Below are positions 23,685-32,955 of a stretch of DNA of 61,887 nucleotides, piece by piece. Where the stretch lies: NCBI RefSeq assembly GCF_001673405.1, contig NZ_LZLV01000057.1, forward strand, positions 1-61,887, given 5' to 3'. Below the pieces are notes generated by a model. It saw only the letters and a list, made by a program, of their open reading frames with translations, did not search any database and was not told the DNA's origin. The number at the start of each line of letters is the position of its first letter. Position 1 is the first letter of the stretch. The translations under genes were made by a program, and so were the position numbers. Origin of the DNA: Mycobacterium sp. 1245111.1. Lineage in GTDB: Bacteria > Actinomycetota > Actinomycetes > Mycobacteriales > Mycobacteriaceae.

Positions 23685-25431
23685 TAAGTTGCTCCGAATC
23701 TGCGGACACGACCCCGTCGCCATCGGGCGTCGCGTCGACAACGGTCGCGGCGGGCCCGTACTTCAGCTCGCGTAACGCGCCGGCGCGTGCCCGCCCGAGC
23801 AGGTGCCCGTTGTAGTCGTCGCGGCTCTTGTCGAACTGGTACATCTCCGGGTCGGGAGGCCCGCTCTCGAGATCGAGATTCACCATCTCCAGTGCGAAAA
23901 GGTCAGCCATGGACAGCTTCGCGAATTCGGCGTCTTCCACCTGAAACCATTGGCGGCTGAACAGTTTCGGAATCTTCGTCGACACGGAGTCGCGGAATGC
24001 CCGCCAGGTTTCGCGGATGCCTTCGGGCACCTTGGGGCCGTCGATGTCGGTGCCGGGTGTGTAACTCCAGTAGGACTGAAATTCTTTGACGCTGGCGGTC
24101 TCGGGGACCGCGACCAGACCTCGGCCTTGGGATTTGGGGCTGATGAGTTCACCGACTTGGCGAGCCTTAGGCTCCATCTCCTGGGTGAACGCCTGCCGCA
24201 GTGTCATCTCGCTGGGCGGGCCCAGGGTGATGACGAGCTTGCACTGGCCCAAGATGTCGCGGGGAATGGTCCGGGCGTAGAGGTCCTGGGTGGACAGCAT
24301 CATGTGCATCCGGAATTCGCGGCCGACCTTGAACAGCATCCGCAGGTCGTCGACGAACGGGTTGTCTTTGGACGGCTGGTCTTCATAGAGGCCGGCGACC
24401 TCGTTACGCATGGTCGCGAACTCGTCGAGGATGACCACCCACGCCGGGAACGCCATCGGATCGGGATGGCCGGCGGCCTTGCGCTCCTGCGCGGTCTGAC
24501 GGCGTCGCGAGAGTTCTTCAACCGCGGCGTGCACCAGCCGGGGATGCTCGGCGGGGCCCGAGGAGATCATCACCATCTGCGCCTCACCGTTGAGGCTTGT
24601 GTAGTCGGTGCCCTTGCCGTCTCCGGCCAGGATTGGGATGCCCGCGGCGCGCAGCTGTTCGATGATGCCACGCACGAAAACACTTTTCCCGGAGCCGGTT
24701 CCACCGATGATGAGCCAGTGGTGATAGGTCTTGAGCGGGTAGTCCAGGCGCTCGCCGAGCTCGTCGACACCGATACCAATGGCGAATTTTTCGTAGCGCT
24801 GCACCGCTTCCTCGACACTTGCCACGATCGGCTCCGGGTGCGGCGGTGCCACCCATGGCGGGAACGGCTTCTTACGTGTGACGGTGACCTGATCGCGCGC
24901 CGAGTCGACGTCGACGAGCCAGTCGCCGGCGACGGCGCCCTGCAGCTTGGTCGCGACCATCGTGGCGTTGCGGCGATCGGCCAGATAGCCCGGCAGCGTC
25001 GCGTGCAGACCGTAGGACATGAGTCGGCCGGTCGCGTCGTCGTAGTTGACGGCGGTCTCGATCAGCTCAAAGGGGAACTTGCCCGTCAGCAGTTGCCGGA
25101 TTCGGTCGATGTCGCCGCCGCCGAGCACGATCTGCGGCGCCAGCGCGCCGTCGGTCACCGCTAGCTCTGGGGCCGCGGCCGGTGAGGGCTGAGGGCGTGC
25201 CGGCTGGCCGGGTCGCTGGAACACCCACCCCAATCCCACCGACGTGGCGACGATGGCCGGTAGCCACAGCAGCGACGCGAGTTCCAGTCGGTGCGGGTGG
25301 CCGAGTCGGCCGGCCATGAACAGCACCAGGCCGATGCCGCCGATCAGCAGGCAGCCCCCGGTGAGGCTGCCGCTGGGTGCCAGCCAGTAGGACTCCGCGT
25401 GACGCGGCCTCGGCGGGATCGGCTCAGTCAC
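23677..25431 (-). CDS. FtsK/SpoIIIE-type DNA translocase
   Basis: A 584-aa protein with two N-terminal membrane spans and an FtsK-type ATPase domain. Walker A is GGTGSGKS and Walker B is WVVILDEF, followed by the STQDLYARTIP segment. Single FtsK-like ATPases such as Streptomyces TraB and the TcpA group move plasmid DNA in actinobacteria, so a transfer role is likely. I chose the GTG at 25431, which overlaps the upstream HNH stop (GTGA). An accessory zinc protein is coupled downstream. Confidence 0.85.
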   Translation of the reverse strand: MTEPIPPRPRHAESYWLAPSGSLTGGCLLIGGIGLVLFMAGRLGHPHRLELASLLWLPAIVATSVGLGWVFQRPGQPARPQPSPAAAPELAVTDGALAPQIVLGGGDIDRIRQLLTGKFPFELIETAVNYDDATGRLMSYGLHATLPGYLADRRNATMVATKLQGAVAGDWLVDVDSARDQVTVTRKKPFPPWVAPPHPEPIVASVEEAVQRYEKFAIGIGVDELGERLDYPLKTYHHWLIIGGTGSGKSVFVRGIIEQLRAAGIPILAGDGKGTDYTSLNGEAQMVMISSGPAEHPRLVHAAVEELSRRRQTAQERKAAGHPDPMAFPAWVVILDEFATMRNEVAGLYEDQPSKDNPFVDDLRMLFKVGREFRMHMMLSTQDLYARTIPRDILGQCKLVITLGPPSEMTLRQAFTQEMEPKARQVGELISPKSQGRGLVAVPETASVKEFQSYWSYTPGTDIDGPKVPEGIRETWRAFRDSVSTKIPKLFSRQWFQVEDAEFAKLSMADLFALEMVNLDLESGPPDPEMYQFDKSRDDYNGHLLGRARAGALRELKYGPAATVVDATPDGDGVVSADSEQLNG

Positions 25432-26126
25432 GGTCGACCTCTCGACCCGCACACACCGATCGAGGCGGCTTTGTCCGACGCGCTGATCGGCAGCTCGTAG
25501 GCGACGGCGACCGACAGGTAGCCCACCACGTAGGGGCAGCGTTCACCGGGGTTGGGGGGAAGCCATTTCCCTGGGCCGGCATCGCCCTTCGATTCGTTGG
25601 CGTGAGCAGAGACCGCGAGCAAGTTGCGAGGGTCGTTGGCGAATTGTTGCCGGCGCGCTAGCGGCCACTGGGCTGCGCCGGCGCTATATGCGCGATGCAG
25701 TGGGTATACGTGGTCAATCTGAGTCTGTTGCAACGTGATTCGCTGGCCGGTGTAGGGATCGACGACCCATCCGCCAGCAACTTTGCAGTTGTGGGTTCCT
25801 GGCTTGAACGACACGTCGTGCAGCTGGGCGGCCAAAACCCTGAAGCGGGTGTCGCACCCCGTGTGCGACTCGGGATCATTCCAGGCAAGCCCGAAGCTGC
25901 AGGCTTCACCTTTCTTGCAGCCGCGCTGGTACCCAGCGACAGCGGTAATATCCTTAACCACAGTGACTTTCGCGATCAGCTCACTGAACTGCTGCACGCT
26001 GGCGGCAGGAGCGGCGGCAGCGGGGTCAGCGGCGGCGTGGTGATGAAGCAACGCCCCGCCCGCGGCGACGCTCACCGCCACAGCGACAGCACCGAGTGAT
26101 CGGCGGCTACGATGGCGCCTGGTCAT
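25428..26126 (-). CDS. Secreted HNH-family nuclease (DUF1524-like)
   Basis: A 232-aa protein. A basic N-terminus followed by a hydrophobic segment (AVAVAVSVAAGGALL) is a signal peptide or anchor. The nuclease motif reads TQIDHVYPLHRAYSAG, then FANDPRNLLAVSAHANESKGD. These match the secreted DUF1524/HNH family common in actinobacterial plasmids and phages. The start at 26126 overlaps the exonuclease stop (ATGA). Coupled to the FtsK-type gene, so a role at the cell surface during transfer is possible. Confidence 0.8.
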   Translation of the reverse strand: MTRRHRSRRSLGAVAVAVSVAAGGALLHHHAAADPAAAAPAASVQQFSELIAKVTVVKDITAVAGYQRGCKKGEACSFGLAWNDPESHTGCDTRFRVLAAQLHDVSFKPGTHNCKVAGGWVVDPYTGQRITLQQTQIDHVYPLHRAYSAGAAQWPLARRQQFANDPRNLLAVSAHANESKGDAGPGKWLPPNPGERCPYVVGYLSVAVAYELPISASDKAASIGVCGSRGRP

Positions 26127-26695
26127 GCGGCGCAGACCTGTCCATCCACGGGCAGCTTGTCGTACCAACGGCGAACCCACAGCGCGTCACCCATGGCCGT
26201 GTGCCGTTCCTGGGGACTGGGCGGTTCGACACCGCAGGCGATCGACAACGGCTCTGAACTCCGCGGCGCTGTGATCCCGCGCCCGCACATGAACCCGTAC
26301 GCGAGTCCCGAAATATCCTGCGGCACATAGAACCACGTCGAGGGAAGACCGTGGCGCGCCAGCATGGCGTCCAGGCAGATGGTGTCGTAGCTGGGGTTGA
26401 CGCCGAACACCTTCGCGCCCGCCGTCCAGTCCTGCACCAGCTGCGCGGCGCCGGCTTCACGGATGTGCACCTGCCCGACGTCGAGACTCCATCCGAACCC
26501 GGGGTGGCGAGCCTCGAAGCCCCCGATCGCCAAAGCTTGCGGGTCGGCATTGTCCAGATCGAGGTCTTCTTGGTCAACGAAAATAGTGATCGACTGCTCA
26601 GCGCCGTCACGGTCGCGCCGGATCATCGCGATCTCCCACGCCCGATAGCCCCGGTGAATGCCGGTGGTTTCACAGTCGAGAAACACCACGGTCAT
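26123..26695 (-). CDS. DEDDh-family 3'-5' exonuclease
   Basis: A 190-aa DnaQ-fold protein. Motif Exo I is FLDCETTG, a middle Asp lies in NPSYDTICLDAML, and Exo III is RHTAMGDALWV, providing the His and last Asp. The length fits a stand-alone exonuclease domain. First gene of the coupled exonuclease-HNH-FtsK unit. Confidence 0.8.
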   Translation of the reverse strand: MTVVFLDCETTGIHRGYRAWEIAMIRRDRDGAEQSITIFVDQEDLDLDNADPQALAIGGFEARHPGFGWSLDVGQVHIREAGAAQLVQDWTAGAKVFGVNPSYDTICLDAMLARHGLPSTWFYVPQDISGLAYGFMCGRGITAPRSSEPLSIACGVEPPSPQERHTAMGDALWVRRWYDKLPVDGQVCAA

Positions 26696-26868
26696 GAACG
26701 CTGCCCCTTGGTCGCCGAGTCCTTCACACGGCCCATTGTGTGCGGGCGCACCGACATTCCCCGGGATCGAGACGTGTTGCGGCGCATAATTTTTACCACC
26801 CGCGCAGCTCCGGAAAGCAAGACGCCCACACGAGCTGGTTACTCGCTACGCGACGGCAGCACCCGCAG

Positions 26869-27891
26869 CTAGCGCGCTGATTGCGGATAGGTTCCCGGGT
26901 CAGCGGAATGCGGAGAGTTCGGCTCGCGCACCAGGTCGCCGTGCCACAGGTAGATGCCCGATCCGGGCAGGAATTCGTCCCAGCCGAACGGCGGTTTGTC
27001 GCTGGTGCCCGGTGCGTAGAACTTGGCGCCAGGAAAGTCTGACTGCGGGGCCCACACACCGGTGTTGGGCCCGAGTTCGATGTAGGGGTCGAGGTTGCCG
27101 TGCTCATCAGATACCGTGGCCGGGCCGAGCGCCCCAGGCGCGAGGACTTTGACGTGCGGTAGTTCGTCCTTGCGTACGAAATTACCTGACTGCGAACCAA
27201 TTTCGAGCCATCCCGGTTCTCCCCACGGATTAGCGGGTCCGAGACCGCTGGGCCCGGCGATGACGGGCATGTGGCGTTTGTCGCCTGGCTTCCACTTTCG
27301 CGCATCGAGCTCACTCGCGGGAGGGGACTGCTTGCCTTTACCTGTACTGGTGTCACCGCCGGCGGATTGAGGGTCATCACCGCTGACCACGGCGGCGCTC
27401 ACCATACGGTGCCGGTCGTCGAAGGCCGCTCGTGCAGCCGCCACCCGGGCCTGGGCCTCAGCGACCGCGCGGTCTTTCTCTTGCCGAAGCCGGGTCTGCG
27501 GCCAGGTCTCGTCCTGCGCTGCGCGAGTGAGGTTTTCGTACGTCGCGTGATAGTCGGCGACGATGCCGTTCATCGCCTTTTTGGTCTGCGCGATGTTCTC
27601 GGCACCGAGATCCATCCAGGCGGCGACGTTGCGGTGGCGACCCTCGTCGGCCAACAACGTCCGATGATGGCCGGACAGCGCCTCACCCAGCGCCGAGCCG
27701 GCCAGTCCCCGAAACTGCGGATCGGTGTACTTGGCGGCCGCCAGTGCGGTGCCCCCGGCCTCGCCGGCGCTCAAGGCAGAACCGCGCTGACTCTCGGCCT
27801 CGCGCGCGTAGGCCGTCTCGTCGTGGGTCGGGAAGTTGTCACCGATGATGAGCGCTGTTTCCGGTAAGTCGATTGGTTCCAGAGCGGCCAT
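26869..27891 (-). CDS. Long helical protein, possible type VII substrate
   Basis: A 340-aa protein. Residues ~30-170 are helical with small side chains (SGHHRTLLADEGRHRNVAAWMDLGAENIAQTK broken; KAMNGIVADYHATYENLTRAAQ), resembling the helical N-terminal regions of type VII secretion substrates. A Gly/Trp/Pro-rich C-terminal domain (PFGWDEFLPGSGIYLWHGDL) follows. I chose the ATG at 27891. It is upstream of the exonuclease-HNH-FtsK unit. The secretion idea is inference. Confidence 0.5.
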   Translation of the reverse strand: MAALEPIDLPETALIIGDNFPTHDETAYAREAESQRGSALSAGEAGGTALAAAKYTDPQFRGLAGSALGEALSGHHRTLLADEGRHRNVAAWMDLGAENIAQTKKAMNGIVADYHATYENLTRAAQDETWPQTRLRQEKDRAVAEAQARVAAARAAFDDRHRMVSAAVVSGDDPQSAGGDTSTGKGKQSPPASELDARKWKPGDKRHMPVIAGPSGLGPANPWGEPGWLEIGSQSGNFVRKDELPHVKVLAPGALGPATVSDEHGNLDPYIELGPNTGVWAPQSDFPGAKFYAPGTSDKPPFGWDEFLPGSGIYLWHGDLVREPNSPHSADPGTYPQSAR

Positions 27892-28020
27892 TGATCTTCC
27901 CCTTTCATCGCGCACGACAGCACACACTTGCGCATTGTCCAGCGTAAATCGCGATGGACGGGGTTCCGCGGTCTTGCGGTGTGTCGGCTGCTGAATTACT
28001 CAGCAGGCCTGGGCGTTTCG

Positions 28021-28263
28021 TTATTCGGGGATGTCGATGGTGACGCCGACTTGGTCGAGCGCAGTGACCACCAGCTGAGCCAACCGCTTCCCGCTGAAGT
28101 GGTGCACCGGCCCGTTGATTGCGATGAAGGGAATGCCACCCAGGCTCGATGCGGCAATCGGCCCCGAGACCACCGGCGGTGACAGCGTCGGCCCGGGACC
28201 TGAGGACGTCGGCTCGGGCGGTGGCTGCGACGGCTTCGGCGCCTCGGGACTGAATGCAGTCAT
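28021..28263 (-). CDS. Small Pro-rich protein
   Basis: An 80-aa protein with a Pro/Ser-rich N-terminal half and a short folded C-terminus (FIAINGPVHHFSGKRLAQLVV). It starts at the ATG at 28263. It may act as a linker-type accessory; no family recognised. Confidence 0.5.
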   Translation of the reverse strand: MTAFSPEAPKPSQPPPEPTSSGPGPTLSPPVVSGPIAASSLGGIPFIAINGPVHHFSGKRLAQLVVTALDQVGVTIDIPE

Positions 28264-28522
28264 ACGGCGCAGTTTAATGACGGCCGGTGACGATCTGCGC
28301 TGCGCTGCGTGTCGCGGCCGTGTTTTTGTCCTCTTTGGATCGCGGCCCCCCCGGGGCACGTTGGTCGTCTTCGCTGCAGGGTTGCACTTCAGCCGCGCTC
28401 CGCTGCAATGCCGTCTTACCCGCCGTGGCACCCCGGCGGGTTGCAGCGAGTCGCAGAGCGACGATGGAGATGTGTCGTGGCGCGCCAAGGCAAGCGTTAA
28501 CGGCTCACTTAAACTCGGTTTT

Positions 28523-28825
28523 ATGGCTCGCATGATGTATCCCGACGACGAGCATCTGCCGCTTCTCGAAGCTTTGAGCCAGGCGGCCACGCTACGCAGA
28601 GAGGCCTACCGTCTGTACCTCTCGCTGTTCCGCCAGGCCCTCAAACTCGGTATCGGGCCAAGCCTGATCGCCCGCTACGCCTTCATCACTCCCCAGGCCG
28701 CGAACAGCACCAAGAACCGGCTCGCTGAAACCGCAAAAGACCGCTACGCGCCAACATCGATAGAGGACGTGTTCCAGCGCGTCAGCGCCGGCCGACGGCC
28801 GCGGGGACGCCGCACGTCCGGTTAG
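28523..28825 (+). CDS. Small putative DNA-binding protein
   Basis: A 100-aa protein with a helix-turn-helix-like segment (LGIGPSLIARYAFITPQAANSTKNRL split as LGIGPSLIARYAFI / TPQAANSTKNRL) and a basic C-terminus (GRRPRGRRTSG). The ATG at 28523 lacks a strong ribosome site. About 260 gene-free bases lie to its left. Confidence 0.5.
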   Translation: MARMMYPDDEHLPLLEALSQAATLRREAYRLYLSLFRQALKLGIGPSLIARYAFITPQAANSTKNRLAETAKDRYAPTSIEDVFQRVSAGRRPRGRRTSG

Positions 28826-29562
28826 CCGACGAAGAGCAGCTCGGCGCCGATCAGCGATTCCGCGTCGGCGAGGTACGCAGCTTTGACATCGATCGGAAGT
28901 TCCAGCCAGCGCCGCTGATGCCGGTGCGCGAGTACGGCGCCGACCGCAGTCGCGAACCGTATCCGCGCAACATTGCGGGCGGCTGCCGGGGCTGACGCCG
29001 GCGGCGGTGTCAGCGGCGCCCGATCAGCGGCTTCGGGTTCACCAGTCTGTTCGGCGTAGCGCTGCGCCCACAGCCGGCGCGCCTCCTCAGACACCGACAC
29101 CGCGATCGTCACCCAGGCGTCCCATTCGACGGGATCGGCCTCTTCGATATGTGAGGACGGGTAGACGCGGGTCTGTCGCCACTGCGGGTGCCGGGCATCC
29201 AGGAACGACATGAACCATTCCATGGAGCGGTCGAACTCAAACACCTCAGCTTCCAACGCCGGTGACGGCGCCGGGCCCGGGTCGTGGTCAGCCCAAAACG
29301 GTGTCATACCTTGATCAATCAGCGCATCAGCATCCGCGAGATACTCAGCGCGCACGCGATCAGGGAGGTCCCCCCACGGCCGCGCGTGCCCGGCCGCCAA
29401 CTGCGTGGCGATCGCAGTTCGCCACTGCTCGCGCGTGCTCAGGGTGTGCCGGCGCAGGCCTTCGTCGGCGGCGTCGCCAGCCCGAATCCCGCTCAACAAT
29501 TCTCTCCCCTGTTCTTGGTCGAACAGCGAACCATACCGGTATGCGGCGACGGATCGCGGCAT
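28822..29562 (-). CDS. Hypothetical protein with internal repeat
   Basis: A 246-aa acidic protein. Two similar segments, WGDLPDRVRAEYLADADALI near residue 63 and WLELPIDVKAAYLADAESLI near the C-terminus, show an internal duplication. The family is unknown to me. It converges with the small DNA-binding gene, with stops overlapping by four bases. Confidence 0.65.
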   Translation of the reverse strand: MPRSVAAYRYGSLFDQEQGRELLSGIRAGDAADEGLRRHTLSTREQWRTAIATQLAAGHARPWGDLPDRVRAEYLADADALIDQGMTPFWADHDPGPAPSPALEAEVFEFDRSMEWFMSFLDARHPQWRQTRVYPSSHIEEADPVEWDAWVTIAVSVSEEARRLWAQRYAEQTGEPEAADRAPLTPPPASAPAAARNVARIRFATAVGAVLAHRHQRRWLELPIDVKAAYLADAESLIGAELLFVG

Positions 29563-29705
29563 CTGCGTTCTTGGCGAGACGAAACTTCACCGCTCCTGGG
29601 GCCGCGCCGAAATAGTCGCTCGACACGCGGCCGCATCAGCTAACGCGCCCCCGGCCGGTGGGAGCATCCCCCGCATGCAGCAGACCAGTCTTCCGGGGGG
29701 TAGAC

Positions 29706-30620
29706 GTGGACAAATTTCACACCGAGCTGATTGCAGCATCGGACGGAACGCAACTCGCGGTCCGTCAGGTGGGCCCGCTGGATGCAGACGTAACGGTGAT
29801 TTTCTCCCACGGCTTCTGCCTCACCATGGATGCCTGGCTGCCACAGTGCCATCACCTCAGCGGTGAGCTGGGTGACACCGCCAGACTGGTGTTCTACGAC
29901 CAACGCGGCCACGGCCAGTCCCACACCCCTGCCGACCCGGGCACCTACACCCTTGCCCAGCTCGGAGACGACTTGAACTCTGTGATCACCGCCGTCGCCA
30001 GAAGCCGGCGGGTCGTCCTCGTTGGCCATTCCATGGGGGGAATGGCGATCATGACCTTCGCCGCACAACACCCCGAGTCACTTGCGGCCATCGCCGGCGT
30101 CGGCCTGATCTCCACTGCCGCAGGCCAACTCGCCAGGTGCGGCATCGGCCGCGCCCTCAACACCCCAGCTGTTCCACTGCTGCACTACGCGGCGCGACAC
30201 GCCCCATGGATCACCAGCCATACCTGGGCCGCTGTGCGCCGGGCCGTCGCACCGGCGCTCGGCATTCCCGTCGCCGCCTCACCCGTAATTCGCGCCAATC
30301 AGGTTTGCTGCCAGATGGTCAGCGAAACACCCATCCTCACCGTCGCAGCGCTACTCGCGGAGTTCCGCCACCACAACCAGATGAGCGCCATCGCTAAATT
30401 CGCCCACCTGCCGGCGCTGGTTGCATGCGGCGAAGCCGACCCCGTGACCCCGCTGCAGCATTCCCTCGACCTGGCCGCCCAGCTGCCCAACGCCGAGCTT
30501 GTCCGCGTCCCGCGCGCCGGGCACATGCTCGAGCTCGAGCGGCCACATCTGATCAGTGAAGCGATCCTGCGTCTCATCACGCGGGCCCGCGGCAGCCTCC
30601 CCCAGTTGGCAACCGCCTGA
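29706..30620 (+). CDS. Alpha/beta hydrolase, serine nucleophile
   Basis: A 304-aa hydrolase with HGFC after strand beta3, the nucleophile elbow GHSMGG, an Asp in CGEADPVTPL and a His in GAGH-like RAGHMLELERP. The start is the GTG at 29706, preceded by a G-run. Related proteins include lipases and peroxidases of the AB-hydrolase family in mycobacteria. Substrate unknown. Confidence 0.8.
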   Translation: MDKFHTELIAASDGTQLAVRQVGPLDADVTVIFSHGFCLTMDAWLPQCHHLSGELGDTARLVFYDQRGHGQSHTPADPGTYTLAQLGDDLNSVITAVARSRRVVLVGHSMGGMAIMTFAAQHPESLAAIAGVGLISTAAGQLARCGIGRALNTPAVPLLHYAARHAPWITSHTWAAVRRAVAPALGIPVAASPVIRANQVCCQMVSETPILTVAALLAEFRHHNQMSAIAKFAHLPALVACGEADPVTPLQHSLDLAAQLPNAELVRVPRAGHMLELERPHLISEAILRLITRARGSLPQLATA

Positions 30621-30661
30621 GACCACACCCGAGCATCGGCAGCACTTTAGAGGAGAACACC

Positions 30662-31033
30662 ATGGCCACACCCGTAGCGACGCAACAGGGTTCACCGCCA
30701 CCACTTGACGACGCGCTGCGCGTCGTCGTGCTCGAGGATGAAATGCGATCCTGCTGGGCCTCAATCCGCGGTGACGCCAGCGCATCGCACCCCCTGCTCG
30801 TCAAGGCGACCAACGGCGAATGCTACGTGAGCATGCTACTGGCGGGGCCGGTGACTCAGATCGTTCTCGACGGGAAGAAATGTTGGGCCGCCGGTGGTTT
30901 CCTCGACGAAGTTGGATCCACGACTAATCACTCACCGTCAGGCTTCGCGATCTCTGACCGCTGCACCTTCGCAGCACCCATCGACAACCCCGGCCCCGCA
31001 ACCGGGTATCTCTTTTTCAGTGCCCTGATCTGA
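30662..31033 (+). CDS. Hypothetical protein
   Basis: A 123-aa protein with no motif I recognise. The ATG at 30662 follows AGAGGAGA. It has four Cys (SCWAS, GECYV, KKCWA, DRCTF). Located between the hydrolase and the DNA ligase. Confidence 0.55.
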   Translation: MATPVATQQGSPPPLDDALRVVVLEDEMRSCWASIRGDASASHPLLVKATNGECYVSMLLAGPVTQIVLDGKKCWAAGGFLDEVGSTTNHSPSGFAISDRCTFAAPIDNPGPATGYLFFSALI

Positions 31034-31094
31034 GCCTGCCGCGACCTGATCCCCGCCCGCGGCCACCACGCCCGGATTACACTCGGCGGTGGTC

Positions 31095-32057
31095 ATGAAT
31101 TCTTACCCGCTGCCGATGCTGGCCACCCTGGGACAGCCGCCGGCAAGGTTCGCCGACTTCGCGGTCGAAGCCAAATACGACGGTCAACGCGGGATCGCCG
31201 TATTCGACGACCGCGGAGCGACCTTATTGAGCCGCAACGGCGCTGAGATCACCCGCACCTTCCCCGAAATAGCAGCGGCCCTACCAACACTGCCCGGGCG
31301 CAACCTCATCCTGGACGGCGAAATCGTCGCGACCGACGATCACGGCATTCCCAACTTCGGCCGACTGCAGCAACGCTGGCCGCAAAACCGTCGGCCCGGC
31401 GCCGCACTGCTGCTCCGAATTCCCGTGCAGTTCTGGGTCTTTGACATTCTGCGTGTCAACAACGTCGATGTCACCACCGAGCCCTACGAGGCCCGCCGGG
31501 CACGACTATGCGACCTCGCTGGCAACGCCGGCCCCATTATCCAAGTTCCCGGCAGCTGGCCCGGAGCCGACCCCGCGGCCGTGCTCGCCGCGGTCGCGGA
31601 ACACGGCCTCGAAGGCATCGTGACCAAACGCCTCACGTCGATCTACACACCCGGTGCGCGATCGCCGGATTGGATCAAGACACCTCTGCGCAAGCGCAGC
31701 GAATTCATCATCGGCGGCTGGCTACCCGGCAGCGGCCCCAACCGCCACACCGTCGGAGCACTCCTGCTCGGCGCCTACACCAACGAGGGTCAACTACAGT
31801 TCTGCGGATCCGTCAGCGCCGGCCTCAACACCGCGCAACGACGCCACTTACTGCACGCCTTAGAACCAATGCAGCGCAGAACCTCTCCGTTCATCGGGCT
31901 CGCCGCCGACGCCGCGGCGAATGCACGCTGGGTCAAACCAGAGTTAGTCGGAGACGTCGAGTACCGCGAATTCCGACGCACGCTGCGCCACCCATCGTTT
32001 AAGGGACTCCGCGGCGACGTCGACAGCCGCGACGTCTCAGTCCCAGAAACAGTGTGA
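31095..32057 (+). CDS. ATP-dependent DNA ligase (LigC/LigD-like)
   Basis: A 320-aa ligase. Motif I is EAKYDGQRG with the nucleotidyl Lys, followed by LDGEIVA (motif III), FWVFDIL (IIIa), GLEGIVTKR (IV) and PDWIKTPLRKR (V). The OB-fold domain follows (GNRHTVGALLLGAY-like). The size is that of stand-alone LigC or the ligase domain of LigD, which act in mycobacterial repair and end joining. No Ku gene is in the window. Confidence 0.88.
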   Translation: MNSYPLPMLATLGQPPARFADFAVEAKYDGQRGIAVFDDRGATLLSRNGAEITRTFPEIAAALPTLPGRNLILDGEIVATDDHGIPNFGRLQQRWPQNRRPGAALLLRIPVQFWVFDILRVNNVDVTTEPYEARRARLCDLAGNAGPIIQVPGSWPGADPAAVLAAVAEHGLEGIVTKRLTSIYTPGARSPDWIKTPLRKRSEFIIGGWLPGSGPNRHTVGALLLGAYTNEGQLQFCGSVSAGLNTAQRRHLLHALEPMQRRTSPFIGLAADAAANARWVKPELVGDVEYREFRRTLRHPSFKGLRGDVDSRDVSVPETV

Positions 32058-32076
32058 ATCGAGCTCGTACCGGCGA

Positions 32077-32283
32077 TCAGCGGGCGATCTGCCCGTGCTC
32101 GTCGAGTTCAACTTCGCGGCCGGCTAGATCGAAATGCTTGAACCGAGCGCGCCGCAGGATGTAGGTCCCGTGGTCCTCGGGTTCGTCGGAGATGTCAACT
32201 GCGTGATAGTTCAAACGGTGGCCCTTGCCGAACACGCACGGCCCGTATTCGGGGTGGGTGAAGGCACAGGATTCCTGCTTCAT
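32077..32283 (-). CDS. Small His/Cys-containing protein
   Basis: A 68-aa protein (CAFTHPEYGPCVFGKGHRLNYH split at GPC) with Cys and His spaced for one metal site. ATG at 32283. Last gene of a leftward small-gene run. Confidence 0.5.
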   Translation of the reverse strand: MKQESCAFTHPEYGPCVFGKGHRLNYHAVDISDEPEDHGTYILRRARFKHFDLAGREVELDEHGQIAR

Positions 32284-32338
32284 TTGATTCTCCCGATCTT
32301 ATCGGTGCCTGACAGCCGCGAGCACGAATCCACTGTCA

Positions 32339-32686
32339 TCACAATACTTTCAGATTTTCGTCACATTCCCAGCCGTTCACTTGCTTAGTGCAGGTACGGC
32401 GACTTTGGCAAAGCCAACAGAGTTGACTTTGGCGCCTCTCACCGGTCGTCGCTTCTACCGGTTTGCGGGGCATACAGATCGCCGCGAGAGCCTCCGCTGC
32501 GGCGGACAAGGGCGACGGGTCCGCCGCGACATCGACTGCAGTTCGGGTGGTTTCGCGCAGCATGGGTCCGAATGCCTCGGCGCAGCAGGCGCATGGTTTC
32601 CCCTGCGGCGCGCTGTGAGGGCAGCCCGGCACAACACACACCGGGCCGAGCTGGCCGCCGGCGCGGTCGCGACAATCGACGGTCAT
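32339..32686 (-). CDS. Cys-rich protein
   Basis: A 115-aa protein with CVVPGC, CACC, and LCWLCQSRRTC, suggesting two zinc-binding sites. Its ATG overlaps the preceding stop (ATGA). Similar proteins with paired zinc knuckles are common in actinophages and plasmids. Confidence 0.55.
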   Translation of the reverse strand: MTVDCRDRAGGQLGPVCVVPGCPHSAPQGKPCACCAEAFGPMLRETTRTAVDVAADPSPLSAAAEALAAICMPRKPVEATTGERRQSQLCWLCQSRRTCTKQVNGWECDENLKVL

Positions 32687-32832
32687 TCGCCGCGCCGCCG
32701 CGCCGTGGCCGCACCGTACGCATGCTCCAGAGCGGCGGCCTCCCCCTCGAGGCGGTCGATCACCGCGCGCCGCTCAGTGATTTGCACATACACAGCCGCG
32801 GGATCGCTGAGGTCGATGTCGTCAAAGTCCAT
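32683..32832 (-). CDS. Small helical protein
   Basis: A 49-aa protein starting MDFDDIDLSDPAAVY, with a charged helix (ERRAVIDRLEGEAAALEHAYG). It is coupled by ATGA to the Cys-rich gene. Confidence 0.45.
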   Translation of the reverse strand: MDFDDIDLSDPAAVYVQITERRAVIDRLEGEAAALEHAYGAATARRRGE

Positions 32833-32955
32833 AAACACTGTCTGCCAACCATTCTCATGTTTCCCGGGCCGTGCAGCCCCGGCGCCGTATGGCTTTGTCG
32901 GGGTCCACGACACCATTGCCGCGCATCGGATCGGTATCCAAGTGGTCGTGGCGTC

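Noticed and set aside
23803..25164. 453-codon open frame antisense to the FtsK-type gene
   Set aside because: A shadow of the high-GC coding strand: the sense strand carries clear Walker motifs, while the antisense translation has no recognisable domain.
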